Assembly: GCF_008000995.1 (NCBI RefSeq)
Contig: NZ_CP042828.1
Location: 4,702,882 to 4,766,881, forward strand
Source of the DNA: Ruania zhangjianzhongii
Lineage (GTDB): Bacteria > Actinomycetota > Actinomycetes > Actinomycetales > Beutenbergiaceae
DNA: 64,000 nt
Direction of reading: 5' to 3'
Shown: positions 17,281 to 26,544 of the stretch, in pieces
How the letters are laid out: each line of letters starts with the position of its first letter
Numbering within the stretch: the stretch's first letter is position 1
The notes under the pieces: model-generated
Told to the model about the DNA's origin: nothing
The model's database searches: none
The model's input: only the letters and a program-made list of their open reading frames with translations
Translations under genes and position numbers: made by a program

Positions 17281-18126
17281 GTGACCACCTCGCCGCTCAC
17301 CGCCAGCACCTCGCGCTCTGCCCGGGCGATCCGCACGATCGGCCAGCTGCTCCGGTTCGCCTGGCTAGAGCTGCAGTGCTGCCTGTTCCCGCTGGCGATC
17401 TTCGCCGGTCTGGCGCTCAGCGCCATCCTGCCACTCCCGATCGCCCGCTATGACGCACTGCTGGTCTATGCGGTCGGTGTGACCGTGGTGTTCTACCTGG
17501 TGGGGCTGGAGACACGGCGAGAAGTGGCGATCATCGCGATCTTCCACCTGGTCGGGCTCGCCCTGGAGATCTTCAAGGTGCAGGTCGGGTCGTGGTCCTA
17601 TCCGGATGAGGGTCTGCTCCGCCTGGGCGGGGTGCCGTTGTACTCCGGGTTCATGTACGCCTCGGTGGCGTCCTATATCTGCCAGGCGTTCCGCCGGATG
17701 CGACTGCGGGTGGTCGGGCTACGACCGGTCTGGACGGCGGTGCTCGCCGTCGCGGCCTACGTCAACTTCTTCAGCCACCATGTGCTCCCGGACTTGCGCT
17801 GGTGGATCGCCGCGGGCTTCATCCTCGCCCTGTGGGGATGCACAGTGGCCTTCACCGTGGGTGAGCGGCGCTACCGGATGCCGCTGGCGGTGAGCTTCGT
17901 GCTGATCGGGTTCTTCCTCTGGGTCGCAGAGAACGCCGGCACGCTGCTCGGCGCGTGGAGCTATCCGAACCAGGCGGAGATCTGGGAGATGGTGCACACC
18001 GGAAAGTGGGGATCCTGGGCACTGTTGGTCAGCCTGAGCTTCATGCTGGTGGCGCTGCTGAAGACCCGCGACGGTTCGGTGCGCACGCGGCGCCGGGTCT
18101 TAGCTGCGCCCGAGCAGGACCGCTAG
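17281..18126 (+). CDS. DUF817 family integral membrane protein
   Basis: 281 residues with about eight hydrophobic helices. The motif region VGSWSYPDEGLLRLGGVPLY and the later NAGTLLGAWSYPNQ, both with the WSYP element, are typical of DUF817; function unknown. The GTG start was chosen because it sits shortly before the first helix; an in-frame extension of 44 codons upstream has no conserved character. Its last four bases overlap the 3' end of the convergent ABC ATPase gene. Confidence 0.78.
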   Translation: MTTSPLTASTSRSARAIRTIGQLLRFAWLELQCCLFPLAIFAGLALSAILPLPIARYDALLVYAVGVTVVFYLVGLETRREVAIIAIFHLVGLALEIFKVQVGSWSYPDEGLLRLGGVPLYSGFMYASVASYICQAFRRMRLRVVGLRPVWTAVLAVAAYVNFFSHHVLPDLRWWIAAGFILALWGCTVAFTVGERRYRMPLAVSFVLIGFFLWVAENAGTLLGAWSYPNQAEIWEMVHTGKWGSWALLVSLSFMLVALLKTRDGSVRTRRRVLAAPEQDR

Positions 18127-18902
18127 ATCGTCTGGCCTTCGTAGATCTGATCGGAGATCTTGTCCCGGAGCTCGACGAACTCCTGGGTGGAGCGCAGCTC
18201 CTTACCGGGCAGGATCCGGCCATACTTCGCGGAGATCTGCACCGACTCGTCCAGCACCACCCGGCCGGGCCGAGCACTCATCACCAGCACCCGGTCGCCC
18301 AGGAACACGGCTTCCTCCACGCTGTGGGTGATGAAGAAGACCGTCTTGCGCTGTTCCCGAGAGATCCGCAGCAGGTCCATCTGCAGCCGTTCCCGGGTGA
18401 GCGCATCCAGGGCACCGAACGGCTCGTCCATCAGGATGATCTCCGGATCGTTGGCCAGCACTCGGGCGATCTGGGTGCGCTGCTGCATCCCGCCGGAGAG
18501 CTCGTAGGTCTTCTTGTCCTCGAAGCCTTCCAGCCCCACCAGACTGAGGCACTCCTCGGCCACCCCGCGGCGCTTGGCTGCAGCGATGCCGCGGAACTTC
18601 AGCCCGAGCTCGACGTTCTTGCGCACGGTCATCCACGGGTAGAGGTTGGCCTGCTGGAACACCACACCCCGCTGCCAGGACGGGGCGGTGATGGGTACGC
18701 CGTCGACGGATGCGACGCCCCCGGTGGGCTTGAGGAATCCGGCAAGGATCTTCAGCAAGGTGGTCTTCCCGCAGCCGGACGGTCCCACCACACAGACGAA
18801 CGACCCGGTGTCCACGGTCAGCGTCGTGTCCGCCAGCGCGTGCACCACCTCACCGCTATCGGTGATGTAGCGCTGGGAGACGTTCTCCAGTGCGAAGCTC
18901 AC
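18123..18902 (-). CDS. ABC importer ATP-binding protein, nitrate/sulfonate/taurine class
   Basis: 259 residues with Walker A (GPSGCGKTT), VVFQQANLYPWMTVRKNVELG as the Q-loop characteristic of the SsuB/TauB class, signature LSGGMQQR, Walker B (IILMDEPFGALDALTR) and the H-loop (FITHSVEEA). Start GTG overlaps the stop of the binding-protein gene as GTGA, so the two are translationally coupled. It energises the permease encoded two genes upstream. Confidence 0.92.
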   Translation of the reverse strand: MSFALENVSQRYITDSGEVVHALADTTLTVDTGSFVCVVGPSGCGKTTLLKILAGFLKPTGGVASVDGVPITAPSWQRGVVFQQANLYPWMTVRKNVELGLKFRGIAAAKRRGVAEECLSLVGLEGFEDKKTYELSGGMQQRTQIARVLANDPEIILMDEPFGALDALTRERLQMDLLRISREQRKTVFFITHSVEEAVFLGDRVLVMSARPGRVVLDESVQISAKYGRILPGKELRSTQEFVELRDKISDQIYEGQTI

Positions 18903-19978
18903 TGACCGGCCACCGCGTCGATCGCGTCGGTGTAGATCGCGTTCTCGTAGTCCTCGGCCGGGTTCACCTCGTCGATCTCCTGCTGGGTGACCAGGAAGTC
19001 GGCGGTGTTGATCAGGTCCTGAGCCAGGGTGCCACCGAAGTAGTCCTCACCGGCCAGCTCGCTCGCGCTCAGGTAGGTGTAGCCATCGAACTGGTCGAGC
19101 ACCTGCTCGGGTTCGATCCCCAGCTGCACAGCGATCGAGGCGGCAGCGGTCTCCGGGTCCTCATTGATCATGGTCACCGCTTCGTTCTGCACGGCGGTCC
19201 ACACCTGCATGAACTCCGGGTTCTCTTCTACGAACGGTGTGGTCGCCACGGCGAGGTCGTAGGTTGGGGCTACGTCGGCAGTGTCCGCTGCGGAGAGGAT
19301 GATCTCGCCGGTGTCCAGAAGCTCCGGCAGGGTGGGGGCCCAGACCCAGGCGGCGTCGATCTCCTCCCGCTCCCAGGCGGCGAGCATCGCGTCCGGGGAG
19401 AGATTGGTCAGGCCGATGTCGCTGGGGGTCATCCCCTCGCGGTCGAGCGCGGCGAGCAGAGAGTAGTGGGCAGTGGAGGCGAACGGTACCGCCACCCGCA
19501 TCCCTTCCAGCTCGGGCAGGCTGGTCGCGTCCACGCTGTCCTGCACCACGAGGGACTCGGCCTCGCCGATGACGTCGTGGATCCAGATCACCTGGAGGTC
19601 GTCACTGATGGGCGGGGAGAGCGACTTCGTGGTCGGGCTGGAGCCGGCGAGGCCGAGGTCGGCCGAGTCCGATCCGAAGGCCTGCACCACGTCACCGCCG
19701 GAGCTGTACTGGTTCCAGGTGATGTCGGCGTTCGGCATGCAGGCCTCCAGCCAGCCGAGGTCGCGCACCACCAGGTCACCGTTCGGGATGGGCTGGTAGG
19801 CCAGCCGCACCGTGGTGGTGATGTCCTCGTTCACCTCGACCGGGCACTCCGAGGCGGACTCGTCCTGCTCGCTGTCCGGGTTGCTGTTGCGCCCGGAGTC
19901 GACACAGGCGGACAGGGTGAGGGCGGCGGCGCCGGCGAGCGCTACCGCGCCGAAGAAACGGGGTCGGGCCTTGGTCAT
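18899..19978 (-). CDS. Substrate-binding lipoprotein of taurine/sulfonate-type ABC importer
   Basis: 359 residues. Signal peptide with lipobox LSAC (Cys25), then a periplasmic-binding fold of the NMT1/SsuA/TauA type: TTVRLAYQPIPNGDLVV, QYSSGGDVVQAFGSDSADLGLAGSSPT and MRVAVPFASTAHY. The family carries taurine, alkanesulfonates, nitrate or pyrimidine precursors; the GS-SAD-G-AGSSP region favours the taurine branch, but this is an inference. AAAGGAG five bases before the ATG decides the start over an upstream in-frame ATG inside the permease gene end. Confidence 0.88.
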   Translation of the reverse strand: MTKARPRFFGAVALAGAAALTLSACVDSGRNSNPDSEQDESASECPVEVNEDITTTVRLAYQPIPNGDLVVRDLGWLEACMPNADITWNQYSSGGDVVQAFGSDSADLGLAGSSPTTKSLSPPISDDLQVIWIHDVIGEAESLVVQDSVDATSLPELEGMRVAVPFASTAHYSLLAALDREGMTPSDIGLTNLSPDAMLAAWEREEIDAAWVWAPTLPELLDTGEIILSAADTADVAPTYDLAVATTPFVEENPEFMQVWTAVQNEAVTMINEDPETAAASIAVQLGIEPEQVLDQFDGYTYLSASELAGEDYFGGTLAQDLINTADFLVTQQEIDEVNPAEDYENAIYTDAIDAVAGQ

Positions 19979-19992
19979 GGCGTCTCCTTTGG

Positions 19993-20892
19993 TCATGCTT
20001 TCCCGTACCACGGCACTGCCAGGTTGCCGAGGTACTTGATCAGGGCATCGAGCGCGACGGCCGCGAAGCCGATCACGAAGATGCAGGCGATGGTCAGGGC
20101 AGTCTGCAGCTGCTGACCGGAGGTGTACGCCAACCCGCCGATGCCAGGCAGGCCAGCATTCAGCTCGGCGGCGACCACACAGGTCCAGGCGAAGCCGGTG
20201 GCGATCCGGATACCGGCGATCACCTCGGGCAGCGCGGAGGGGAGGATCACGGACGTACCGACCTGCCGGCGGTTGGCCCCCATCGACAGGGCGGCCTGGA
20301 TGCTGTCCTGCTTCACGCCGCGCACCCCGTTGATCGTGGCGATCACGATCGGCGGGAATGCGGCCAGGAACAGCAACCAGTTCTTCGAGACATCGCCGAT
20401 GCCGAACCAGACGATCAGCAGGCCGATGTAGCCCAGCGGGGGCAGCGAGCGCAGGAAGTTCAGGTAGGGCTCCAGCGCGGTGTTCAGCCAGCCGATGGTC
20501 GCCATCAGGAAGCCGGCCAGCGGGCCGAGGATGACAGCGATCCCCACGCCGACTCCCATCCGCTGCAGGGAGGCGAGCAGGTGCTCCCACATGTAGTAGC
20601 TCTGCTCACCGCAGATGGTGCGGGTGTCGCTGATCTCCCGGCACGAGTTCGCCTGGACGAACGCGTCCCACACCGCGGGCGGAGACGGCAGGTAGAGCGG
20701 ATTCACCAGCTCCATCGCGGCGACCACCCACCAGACGGCGACGAACACCACCAGCACGCTGAGCTTCAGCGCGAATCGACGCAGCCGCCCGATCCGGAGG
20801 TTGCGCCGATGGTCTGACGCCACTTTGAGCGTCTGGCCCAGGTGTTCGTCGGCGGACACTGTTGGTTCGCCGGGGCTCTCGTTCGTCGTCAC
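19993..20892 (-). CDS. ABC importer permease, SsuC/TauC class
   Basis: 299 residues with about six helices and the EAA loop seen as AALSMGANRRQVGTSVILPS followed by ALPEVIAGIRIATGFAW. The N-terminal 40 residues are hydrophilic. An unusual loop after the first helix, FVQANSCREISDTRTICG, carries two Cys. First gene of a permease, binding protein, ATPase operon, 14 bases before the binding-protein start. GTG start with AGGA upstream. Confidence 0.9.
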   Translation of the reverse strand: MTTNESPGEPTVSADEHLGQTLKVASDHRRNLRIGRLRRFALKLSVLVVFVAVWWVVAAMELVNPLYLPSPPAVWDAFVQANSCREISDTRTICGEQSYYMWEHLLASLQRMGVGVGIAVILGPLAGFLMATIGWLNTALEPYLNFLRSLPPLGYIGLLIVWFGIGDVSKNWLLFLAAFPPIVIATINGVRGVKQDSIQAALSMGANRRQVGTSVILPSALPEVIAGIRIATGFAWTCVVAAELNAGLPGIGGLAYTSGQQLQTALTIACIFVIGFAAVALDALIKYLGNLAVPWYGKA

Positions 20893-21063
20893 ACTCTGTC
20901 CTGGTCGGTGGGCTCGATGCCTAGTGCTCCATTGCAGAGCGTCACCGGCACCTGCCGCCGGTCGCTACAGCGGCAGGCACCGAGAATACACGCCCGGGCG
21001 GAAAGAGCGGTGGCTGCCCCACCTGTGCTGTAGCCGGAAATGAATCCAGGCATCGGTCGCCGC

Positions 21064-22608
21064 TCAGCCCTGCGCTGCTGGGCCGGCAGGTGTGGCGGCG
21101 GGGTCTTCCTCACCGCGGGCCAGCATGCTCGAGCGTCGGAACTCCGTGGTGATCTGTTCGTTCGGCTTGAAAGTGAACAGGCTGACCACCACTGCGACGA
21201 TCAGGTTGGCGGCAAAGCCGGGCACGATCTCGTACAGCGTGTCCGACAGGGACGACTGGCCCCAGGTGTAGGCGACGACGGCTCCGACGATCAGACCGGA
21301 GAGCGCGCCCCAGTTGCTCAGCCGCTTCCAGAACAGCGAGAGCAGCACGATCGGCCCGAACGAAGCACCGAAGCCGGCCCAGGCGAAGCCGACCAGGTCG
21401 AGGATGCTGTCGGAGGGATTGATCGCCAGCACAGCGGCGATGATCGCGACCCCGAGCACGCCGAACCGTCCGAACCGCACGTACCCCTTGTCCGACAACC
21501 GCCTGGTGCTCCCGGTCTTCTCGGCGATGATCTTGAACAGGTCCTCCACCAGCGCCGACGATGTCACCACCAGCTGGGAGGAGATCGTCGACATGATCGC
21601 CGCCAGCACAGCAGCCAGCACCAGCCCGGCGACGAACGGGTGGAACATGATCTGCGCCAGGTCGAGGAAGACGGTCTCGCCCTTCTCGGCGTCCGTCGGC
21701 GACCCGCCGTTGATCCGGTAGTAGGCGATCCCGATCAGCGCGGTGCAGACCGAGCCGAGGACGGTGAGCACCATCCAGCCGATGCCGATCCGCCGGGCCG
21801 CGTGCGCCTGCTGCGGGTTCTTCAACGCCATGAATCGCACGATGATGTGCGGCTGACCGAAGTAGCCGAGCCCCCAGGCAGCGAGGGAGATACCAGCCAC
21901 CAACGTGCCGCCGGCGAACAGATTGAGCATGTTCGGATCGACCTCGTTGATCGCGGCGATGGTCTCCGAGGGACCGCCGACGTTGAAGATCGCCACGATC
22001 GGAACGGCGATCAGGGCGGCGAGCATCAGCAGACCCTGAGCCACGTCGGTCAGCGTGGCGCCGAGGAAGCCGCCGAAGAACGTATAGAGGATCGTGATCC
22101 CGGCGACCACCAGCATCCCGAACAGGTAGTTGCCGCCGAAGCTGGACTCGTAGAACTTGCCCGCGGCGACCATTCCGCTGGAGACGTAGAAGGTGAAGAA
22201 CACCAGGATGATCAGCCCGCACACGATCCGGATGGCGCGGGTGGTGTCCTTGAGCCGATGCTCGAAGAAGCTGGGGATAGTGATCGAGTTGCCCGCCACC
22301 TCGGTGTAGGCGCGCAACCGCGGTGCCACGAATTTCCAGTTCAGCCAGGCGCCGATAGTCAGACCGATGGCGATCCAGGCCTGGAACAGCCCGAGCATGT
22401 AGATCGCGCCGGGCAAGCCCATCAGCAGCCAGCCGGACATGTCCGAGGCACCGGCGCTCAGCGCGGCAACGCTCGGTCGCAGGCCCCGGTCCGCGAGCAT
22501 GTAGGCGTCCAGGTTGTTCTTGGTTCGCCGGTAGGCGACGTACCCGATCGCGAGCATGCCTGCGAAATAGATGACGATCGCGATGGTCTGGTAGGTGTCC
22601 TCGGTCAT
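21064..22608 (-). CDS. putP: Sodium/proline symporter PutP
   Basis: 514-residue SSS-family symporter with about 13 helices. The N-terminal YMLADRGLRPSVAALSAGAS and MSGWLLMGLPGAIYMLGL segments match PutP, including the conserved SAGASDMSGW Na+-binding region, and the C-terminal half includes YGYFGQP-like GLGYFGQPHIIVRFMA. Imports proline with Na+ for osmotic or nutritional use. No putA is nearby. A 12-bp direct repeat lies in its leader and may be a control site. Confidence 0.92.
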   Translation of the reverse strand: MTEDTYQTIAIVIYFAGMLAIGYVAYRRTKNNLDAYMLADRGLRPSVAALSAGASDMSGWLLMGLPGAIYMLGLFQAWIAIGLTIGAWLNWKFVAPRLRAYTEVAGNSITIPSFFEHRLKDTTRAIRIVCGLIILVFFTFYVSSGMVAAGKFYESSFGGNYLFGMLVVAGITILYTFFGGFLGATLTDVAQGLLMLAALIAVPIVAIFNVGGPSETIAAINEVDPNMLNLFAGGTLVAGISLAAWGLGYFGQPHIIVRFMALKNPQQAHAARRIGIGWMVLTVLGSVCTALIGIAYYRINGGSPTDAEKGETVFLDLAQIMFHPFVAGLVLAAVLAAIMSTISSQLVVTSSALVEDLFKIIAEKTGSTRRLSDKGYVRFGRFGVLGVAIIAAVLAINPSDSILDLVGFAWAGFGASFGPIVLLSLFWKRLSNWGALSGLIVGAVVAYTWGQSSLSDTLYEIVPGFAANLIVAVVVSLFTFKPNEQITTEFRRSSMLARGEEDPAATPAGPAAQG

Positions 22609-22621
22609 GGCAACTTCGCCG

Positions 22622-22675
22622 CCTTACGTCTGTGTAGGCCCGACCTTGCGTCTGTCTAGACTCACCGACACCGTA
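22622..22675 (-). promoter_or_regulatory. putP promoter and a 22-base-period direct repeat
   Basis: CCTTACGTCTGT (22622-22633) and CCTTGCGTCTGT (22644-22655) repeat with a 22-base period, two helical turns, starting 14 bases before the putP start. A leftward -10 TACGGT (22675 to 22670) would place the transcription start just before the repeats, where a bound regulator could block elongation. GTCTAGAC is a small palindrome beside the second copy. Confidence 0.45.
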
Positions 22676-22718
22676 CCGCCCGCACCGGAAGGTGTCAGAC
22701 ATTTGCCCGGCGGGTCCA

Positions 22719-23717
22719 CTACAACTCCACCACCCCGCTCTGCTCCACCCGGATCAGGACCTCTCGGCCCGCCTCGAGACCGGCGACGCCGTCCGCGTCG
22801 GCGGTCTGCTCGCCCCAGTCAGGCACCGCGACCCGCGCGGTCACCCGGCCCCGAGCAAAACCGACCGAGACCACGGTGCCCTGGAGCAGGTGGCGGCCAT
22901 GATCATGGTGACCTCCGCCGTCGCTGGCCGTGCCGATCACGCTGAGCGCGTGCGGGCTGACCCCGAGCGTCCGACCGGACCGCTGCACCACCCAGTAGCC
23001 GAGGAACTGTGCTGCCGCCGCATCCACTGGCTGCGCCCACAGCTCGGCCGGCGTCCCGGTCTGCACCAGGCGCCCGGCCCGCATCAGTGCCACCTGGTCT
23101 GCCACGGTGAACGCCTCGTCGTGGTCGTGGGTGACGTACAGGGCGGTGGTGCCCGCGGTGCGCAGGATGTCGTGCAGCTCGGTGGCCAGGTGCTCGCGCA
23201 GCGCGCGGTCCAGTGCGGAGAGCGGCTCGTCCAGGAGTAGCAGTCGCGGCCGGGGAGCGAGTGCGCGGGCCAGCGCCACCCGCTGCTGCTCACCGCCGGA
23301 GAGGGCAGTGATCGACCGGTGCGCGTGCTCGGACAGCCCGACCAGGTCAAGCAGCTCGGCGACCCGTTCCTGCTGCTCACCTCGCGGCAGGCCAGCCATC
23401 TGCAGACCGTAGGCGACGTTCCCGGCCACGTCCCGGTGCGGGAAGAGCTGCCCGTCCTGGAACATCAGCCCGAAGCCGCGGCGGTGCACCGGGATCTGCC
23501 GCATATCGGCCCCGTCCCAGGTGAGCTCGCCGGCACTGAGCGGCTCCAGCCCGGCCACCGCCCGCAAGAGTGAGGACTTCCCACACCCCGAAGGGCCGAG
23601 CAGGGCGACCACCTCGCCCCGGCGAACATCCAGGTCCACCTGGTCGACCGCCGTCGTTGGCCCGTAGGTGACCACGGCACCGGAGACCTGCAGTCCGTCC
23701 ACGTCAGCTCCTACCAT
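22719..23717 (-). CDS. ABC importer ATP-binding protein (ThiQ/PotA/FbpC-like)
   Basis: 332 residues from the ATG: Walker A (GPSGCGKSS), FGLMFQDGQLFPHRDVAGNV Q-loop region, signature LSGGEQQRV, Walker B (LLLLDEPLSALD), H-loop (YVTHDHDEA) and a C-terminal regulatory extension (about 240-332) with a His-rich GGGHHDHGRH segment. It belongs to the class that serves the two-domain permease family encoded at 24.7-26.5 kb and is the likely ATPase of that thiamine system. Either the ATG (TACGAT eight bases upstream, leaderless) or a GTG five codons later (AGGAG five bases upstream) may start it. Confidence 0.85.
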   Translation of the reverse strand: MVGADVDGLQVSGAVVTYGPTTAVDQVDLDVRRGEVVALLGPSGCGKSSLLRAVAGLEPLSAGELTWDGADMRQIPVHRRGFGLMFQDGQLFPHRDVAGNVAYGLQMAGLPRGEQQERVAELLDLVGLSEHAHRSITALSGGEQQRVALARALAPRPRLLLLDEPLSALDRALREHLATELHDILRTAGTTALYVTHDHDEAFTVADQVALMRAGRLVQTGTPAELWAQPVDAAAAQFLGYWVVQRSGRTLGVSPHALSVIGTASDGGGHHDHGRHLLQGTVVSVGFARGRVTARVAVPDWGEQTADADGVAGLEAGREVLIRVEQSGVVEL

Positions 23718-23725
23718 GAGTGTCG

Positions 23726-23745
23726 ATCGTAGGCCTGGGTACGCT
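23726..23745. promoter_or_regulatory. Back-to-back leaderless-type promoters
   Basis: TACGAT (23731 to 23726) faces left eight bases before the ATPase ATG, and TACGCT (23740-23745) faces right six bases before the LLM oxidoreductase ATG. The two start codons are only 34 bases apart, so the promoters share or overlap their upstream sequences. Confidence 0.5.
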
Positions 23746-23751
23746 GGCGGG

Positions 23752-24642
23752 ATGCGGATCGGCGTGTGCTTCCTGCCCGAGAGTCCCTGGCGCGAGGCCG
23801 CCGGCCTGTGGCAGCGGGCCGATGAGCTTGGCGCGGCGCACGCGTGGACGTACGACCACCTGGTCTGGGGCGGGCTGCCGGACTCGCCCTGGTACTCCAC
23901 GATGCCCACTCTGGCCGCCGCGGCGCTGGTGACCGAGCGGATCGGCCTGGGTACGTTCGTCGCTTCCCCGAACTTCCGCCATCCGGCGCTGCTCGCCAAG
24001 GATGTGGTCACTCTGGACGACATGTCCGATGGCCGGCTGCTGCTCGGCCTGGGCGCAGGGGGCGACCTGGACAGCCAGATCCTCGGCGCCACGCACACCC
24101 GTGGCCAGCGCACCCGCAGGTTCGCCGAGCTGGTGCCGCTGCTGGACCGGCTGCTCACTGAGGATCACGTGGATCACGACGGGGAGTTCTTCACCACGGC
24201 CGGCGCCCGGGGCCGGCCGGGCTGCGTGCAACAGCCACGGGTGCCGTTCGTGATCGCCGCGAACGGTCCCCGGTCGATGGCGCTGGCCGCAGTGCACGGC
24301 CAGGGCTGGGTGACCACCGGCAGACAGAGCGGCCCGCCGGGAGCGCCGGCGGACGATCCGGCGGCGGCGGCCGAGCGGGTGACCTCCTGGTGGCGGGGAG
24401 TCGCCGAGCTGGCAGCCCAGATGGACCGGCTCGAGGCGGAGCGCGGGCCCGGGCAGGAGAGGCTGCGCCGGTACCTGGCCATCGATGTGCACGGGCCGGC
24501 CGTGCTGACCAGCCATACCTACGCCGAGGAGCAGATCGCCCAGGCCGGCGAGCTCGGCTTCACCGATGTGGTGGTGCACTGGCCACGTCCCGAGGCGCCC
24601 TATCGCGGTTCGGTGGCCGTGCTGGAGAAGCTGCTCGGCTGA
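23752..24642 (+). CDS. LLM-class flavin/F420-dependent oxidoreductase
   Basis: 296-residue TIM-barrel enzyme of the luciferase-like monooxygenase superfamily. Visible: AHAWTYDHLVWGGLP near the N-terminus, TERIGLGTFVASPNFRHPALLAKDVVTLDDMSDGR, the LLGLGAGGD turn, and a C-terminal GFTDVVVHWPRP strand. F420 or FMN dependence and the substrate are not decided by sequence. It sits on the opposite strand between the thiamine permease and ATPase genes, which may be chance or may mean a thiamine-related oxidoreductase. Confidence 0.85.
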   Translation: MRIGVCFLPESPWREAAGLWQRADELGAAHAWTYDHLVWGGLPDSPWYSTMPTLAAAALVTERIGLGTFVASPNFRHPALLAKDVVTLDDMSDGRLLLGLGAGGDLDSQILGATHTRGQRTRRFAELVPLLDRLLTEDHVDHDGEFFTTAGARGRPGCVQQPRVPFVIAANGPRSMALAAVHGQGWVTTGRQSGPPGAPADDPAAAAERVTSWWRGVAELAAQMDRLEAERGPGQERLRRYLAIDVHGPAVLTSHTYAEEQIAQAGELGFTDVVVHWPRPEAPYRGSVAVLEKLLG

Positions 24643-24650
24643 ACCCTCGT

Positions 24651-24702
24651 TGTGCCGCGATCTGTCGCCCGCCGTCCCCGCTGAGCGACGGTTCGCGGCA
24701 CA
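24651..24702. terminator. Bidirectional hairpin terminator
   Basis: TGTGCCGCGA (24651-24660) pairs exactly with TCGCGGCACA (24693-24702), and TCGC/GCGA can extend the stem inward. It lies between the convergent LLM and permease genes. No T-tract. Confidence 0.6.
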
Positions 24703-24730
24703 CCGGAACGGGCGGACGGCCCGGTGCTGC

Positions 24731-26542
24731 TCAAATCTCACCGGCATGCTCCCCGCGAAGTCGTTCGGCCAGTGCCATCACCGTGGCGGTGAGCAGCGCG
24801 AGCACCACGGCAGCAGCCAGCGCCATTCCTTGATTCAGTGCGCCCGGCTGGCCGATCAGCCGGAACACCACCACCGGCAGCGTCGGCCGGTCCGGGCGGG
24901 ACAGGAAGCTGGTGGCGCCGAACTCCCCCAGCGACACCGCGAACGCGAACCCGATCGCCAGTCCCAGGGAGCGCACCAGGTAGGGCCCGTCCACAGTGAG
25001 CAACACCCGAAGCGGGGTGGCGCCCAGCACGGCCGCCACCTGGCGCTGGCGCGGGTCGATCGCGCGCAGCACTGGCAGCACCGTGCGCACCACCAGCGGC
25101 ATCGCCACGATCGCCTGCGCGATCGGGATCAGCACCGGCGAGCTGCGCAGGTCCAGCGGCGGATGGTTCAGCGCGATCAGGAAACCGAACCCCACGGTCA
25201 CCGCGGACACCCCGAGCGGCAGCATCACCGCCCCGTCCAACCAGACGATCGCCCGACGCCCGGCGGTGCTGCGGGGTCGACGAGAGACCACCAGGGCCAC
25301 CAGCACCCCCATCAGTACGGCGATCATCGTGGCGTCCACCGCGATCCGCAGCGAGTTCGCGGTCGCCTGCCACACGGTCACGGTGAGCGCGTTGTCCCCG
25401 CCGGTGCTACCCAGGGCCCAGTAGTTGTCCAGTCCCCAGCCGGTCGGGGTGCGCAGCGAGCGAAGCACCAAGGTGAGCATCGGGGCGAGCAGCAGCACCC
25501 CCACCACGACGGCGGTCACCGCAGCGGGCAGCAGGTCGCCGCCGGGGCGCCCCCCTCGCCCGGTCAGCTGCAGTGGCGTGCTGCGCGCCGGGTTGCCGTG
25601 CAGCGCCAGCGCCCGTTCCCGCGTGGCGCGGGCACGGGAGAAGGCGACCAGCGCACCGGCCACCACCACGAGCTGCACCACCGACAGCACCGAGGCGGCG
25701 CGCAAGTTGAGGAACTGGGTGGTCTGGATCCAGATCTCGGTCTCCACGGTGCCGAACCGCAGCCCGCCGAGCACCAGCACCACTCCGAACGCCGTGGCGC
25801 AGAACAGGAACACCACCGAGGCGGCGGACGCGATCGCCGGGCCGAGCGCCGGCAACGTCACGGTGACGAAGGCGCGCGCCGGGGAGGCACCGAGCGCGCG
25901 GGCCGCCTGGGCGGTGCGGGGGTCCAGCCGCTCCCACAGCCCACCCACTGTGCGCACCACCACGGCGTAGTTGAAGAACACCAGCGCCAGCACGATCGCG
26001 GTGAAGGTGCCGTCCAGGCCGAGGAAGCCGAGTGGCCCCGAGGTGGCGAGCAGCGACCGGAACGCCACACCGACCACGACGGTCGGGAGCACGAACGGCA
26101 CAGTCACCAGGGTCCGCACCAGCGTGCGGCCGGGGAACCTTCGGCAGTACAGCACGTAGGCGCCGGGCACACCGAGCAGCACGGCGCCGAGGGTGCCGAG
26201 GATGGCCTGGGCGAAGGTCAGGCCGATGATCCGCCAGGTGCGGCCGGCACCGAACACCTCGGCCACCCCGCCCAGGTCCAGCGCGCCGTCGGCGACGAAC
26301 CCGCGCGCGACCAGAGCGGCAACCGGGTAGCCGAAGAAGATCGCCAGGAACGCCAGCGGCACCGCGGCCGCCACCACCGCAGCGGCCGTGCGGCCACGGC
26401 CACCTACGGCCCGGCCGCCAGCCCGGCTGCTAGATCTGCCGCCAGCCCGGCCGTCAGCTCTGCCGCCGACGGTGGCCTCGATGTCGCTCTCGCTGGGATT
26501 CTCGACATCGAGGCCGCCCTGGTGCGCTGCGGCCGGCACCAC
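24731..26542 (-). CDS. thiP: Thiamine-type ABC importer permease, double-length ThiP
   Basis: About 603 residues and about 12 helices: two fused permease halves, each with an EAA loop (AARALGASPARAFVTVTLPALG in the first, VAAVLGATPLRVLLTVDGP in the second). This fused layout is typical of ThiP and FbpB. The N-terminal 60 residues are Gly/Arg/Ser-rich with repeated GGR. Two adjacent GTG codons just after the binding-protein stop are the likely start; the exact codon is uncertain. Co-transcribed behind a TPP riboswitch, which fixes thiamine or a precursor as the likely substrate. Confidence 0.85.
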   Translation of the reverse strand: MVPAAAHQGGLDVENPSESDIEATVGGRADGRAGGRSSSRAGGRAVGGRGRTAAAVVAAAVPLAFLAIFFGYPVAALVARGFVADGALDLGGVAEVFGAGRTWRIIGLTFAQAILGTLGAVLLGVPGAYVLYCRRFPGRTLVRTLVTVPFVLPTVVVGVAFRSLLATSGPLGFLGLDGTFTAIVLALVFFNYAVVVRTVGGLWERLDPRTAQAARALGASPARAFVTVTLPALGPAIASAASVVFLFCATAFGVVLVLGGLRFGTVETEIWIQTTQFLNLRAASVLSVVQLVVVAGALVAFSRARATRERALALHGNPARSTPLQLTGRGGRPGGDLLPAAVTAVVVGVLLLAPMLTLVLRSLRTPTGWGLDNYWALGSTGGDNALTVTVWQATANSLRIAVDATMIAVLMGVLVALVVSRRPRSTAGRRAIVWLDGAVMLPLGVSAVTVGFGFLIALNHPPLDLRSSPVLIPIAQAIVAMPLVVRTVLPVLRAIDPRQRQVAAVLGATPLRVLLTVDGPYLVRSLGLAIGFAFAVSLGEFGATSFLSRPDRPTLPVVVFRLIGQPGALNQGMALAAAVVLALLTATVMALAERLRGEHAGEI

Positions 26543-26544
26543 GG

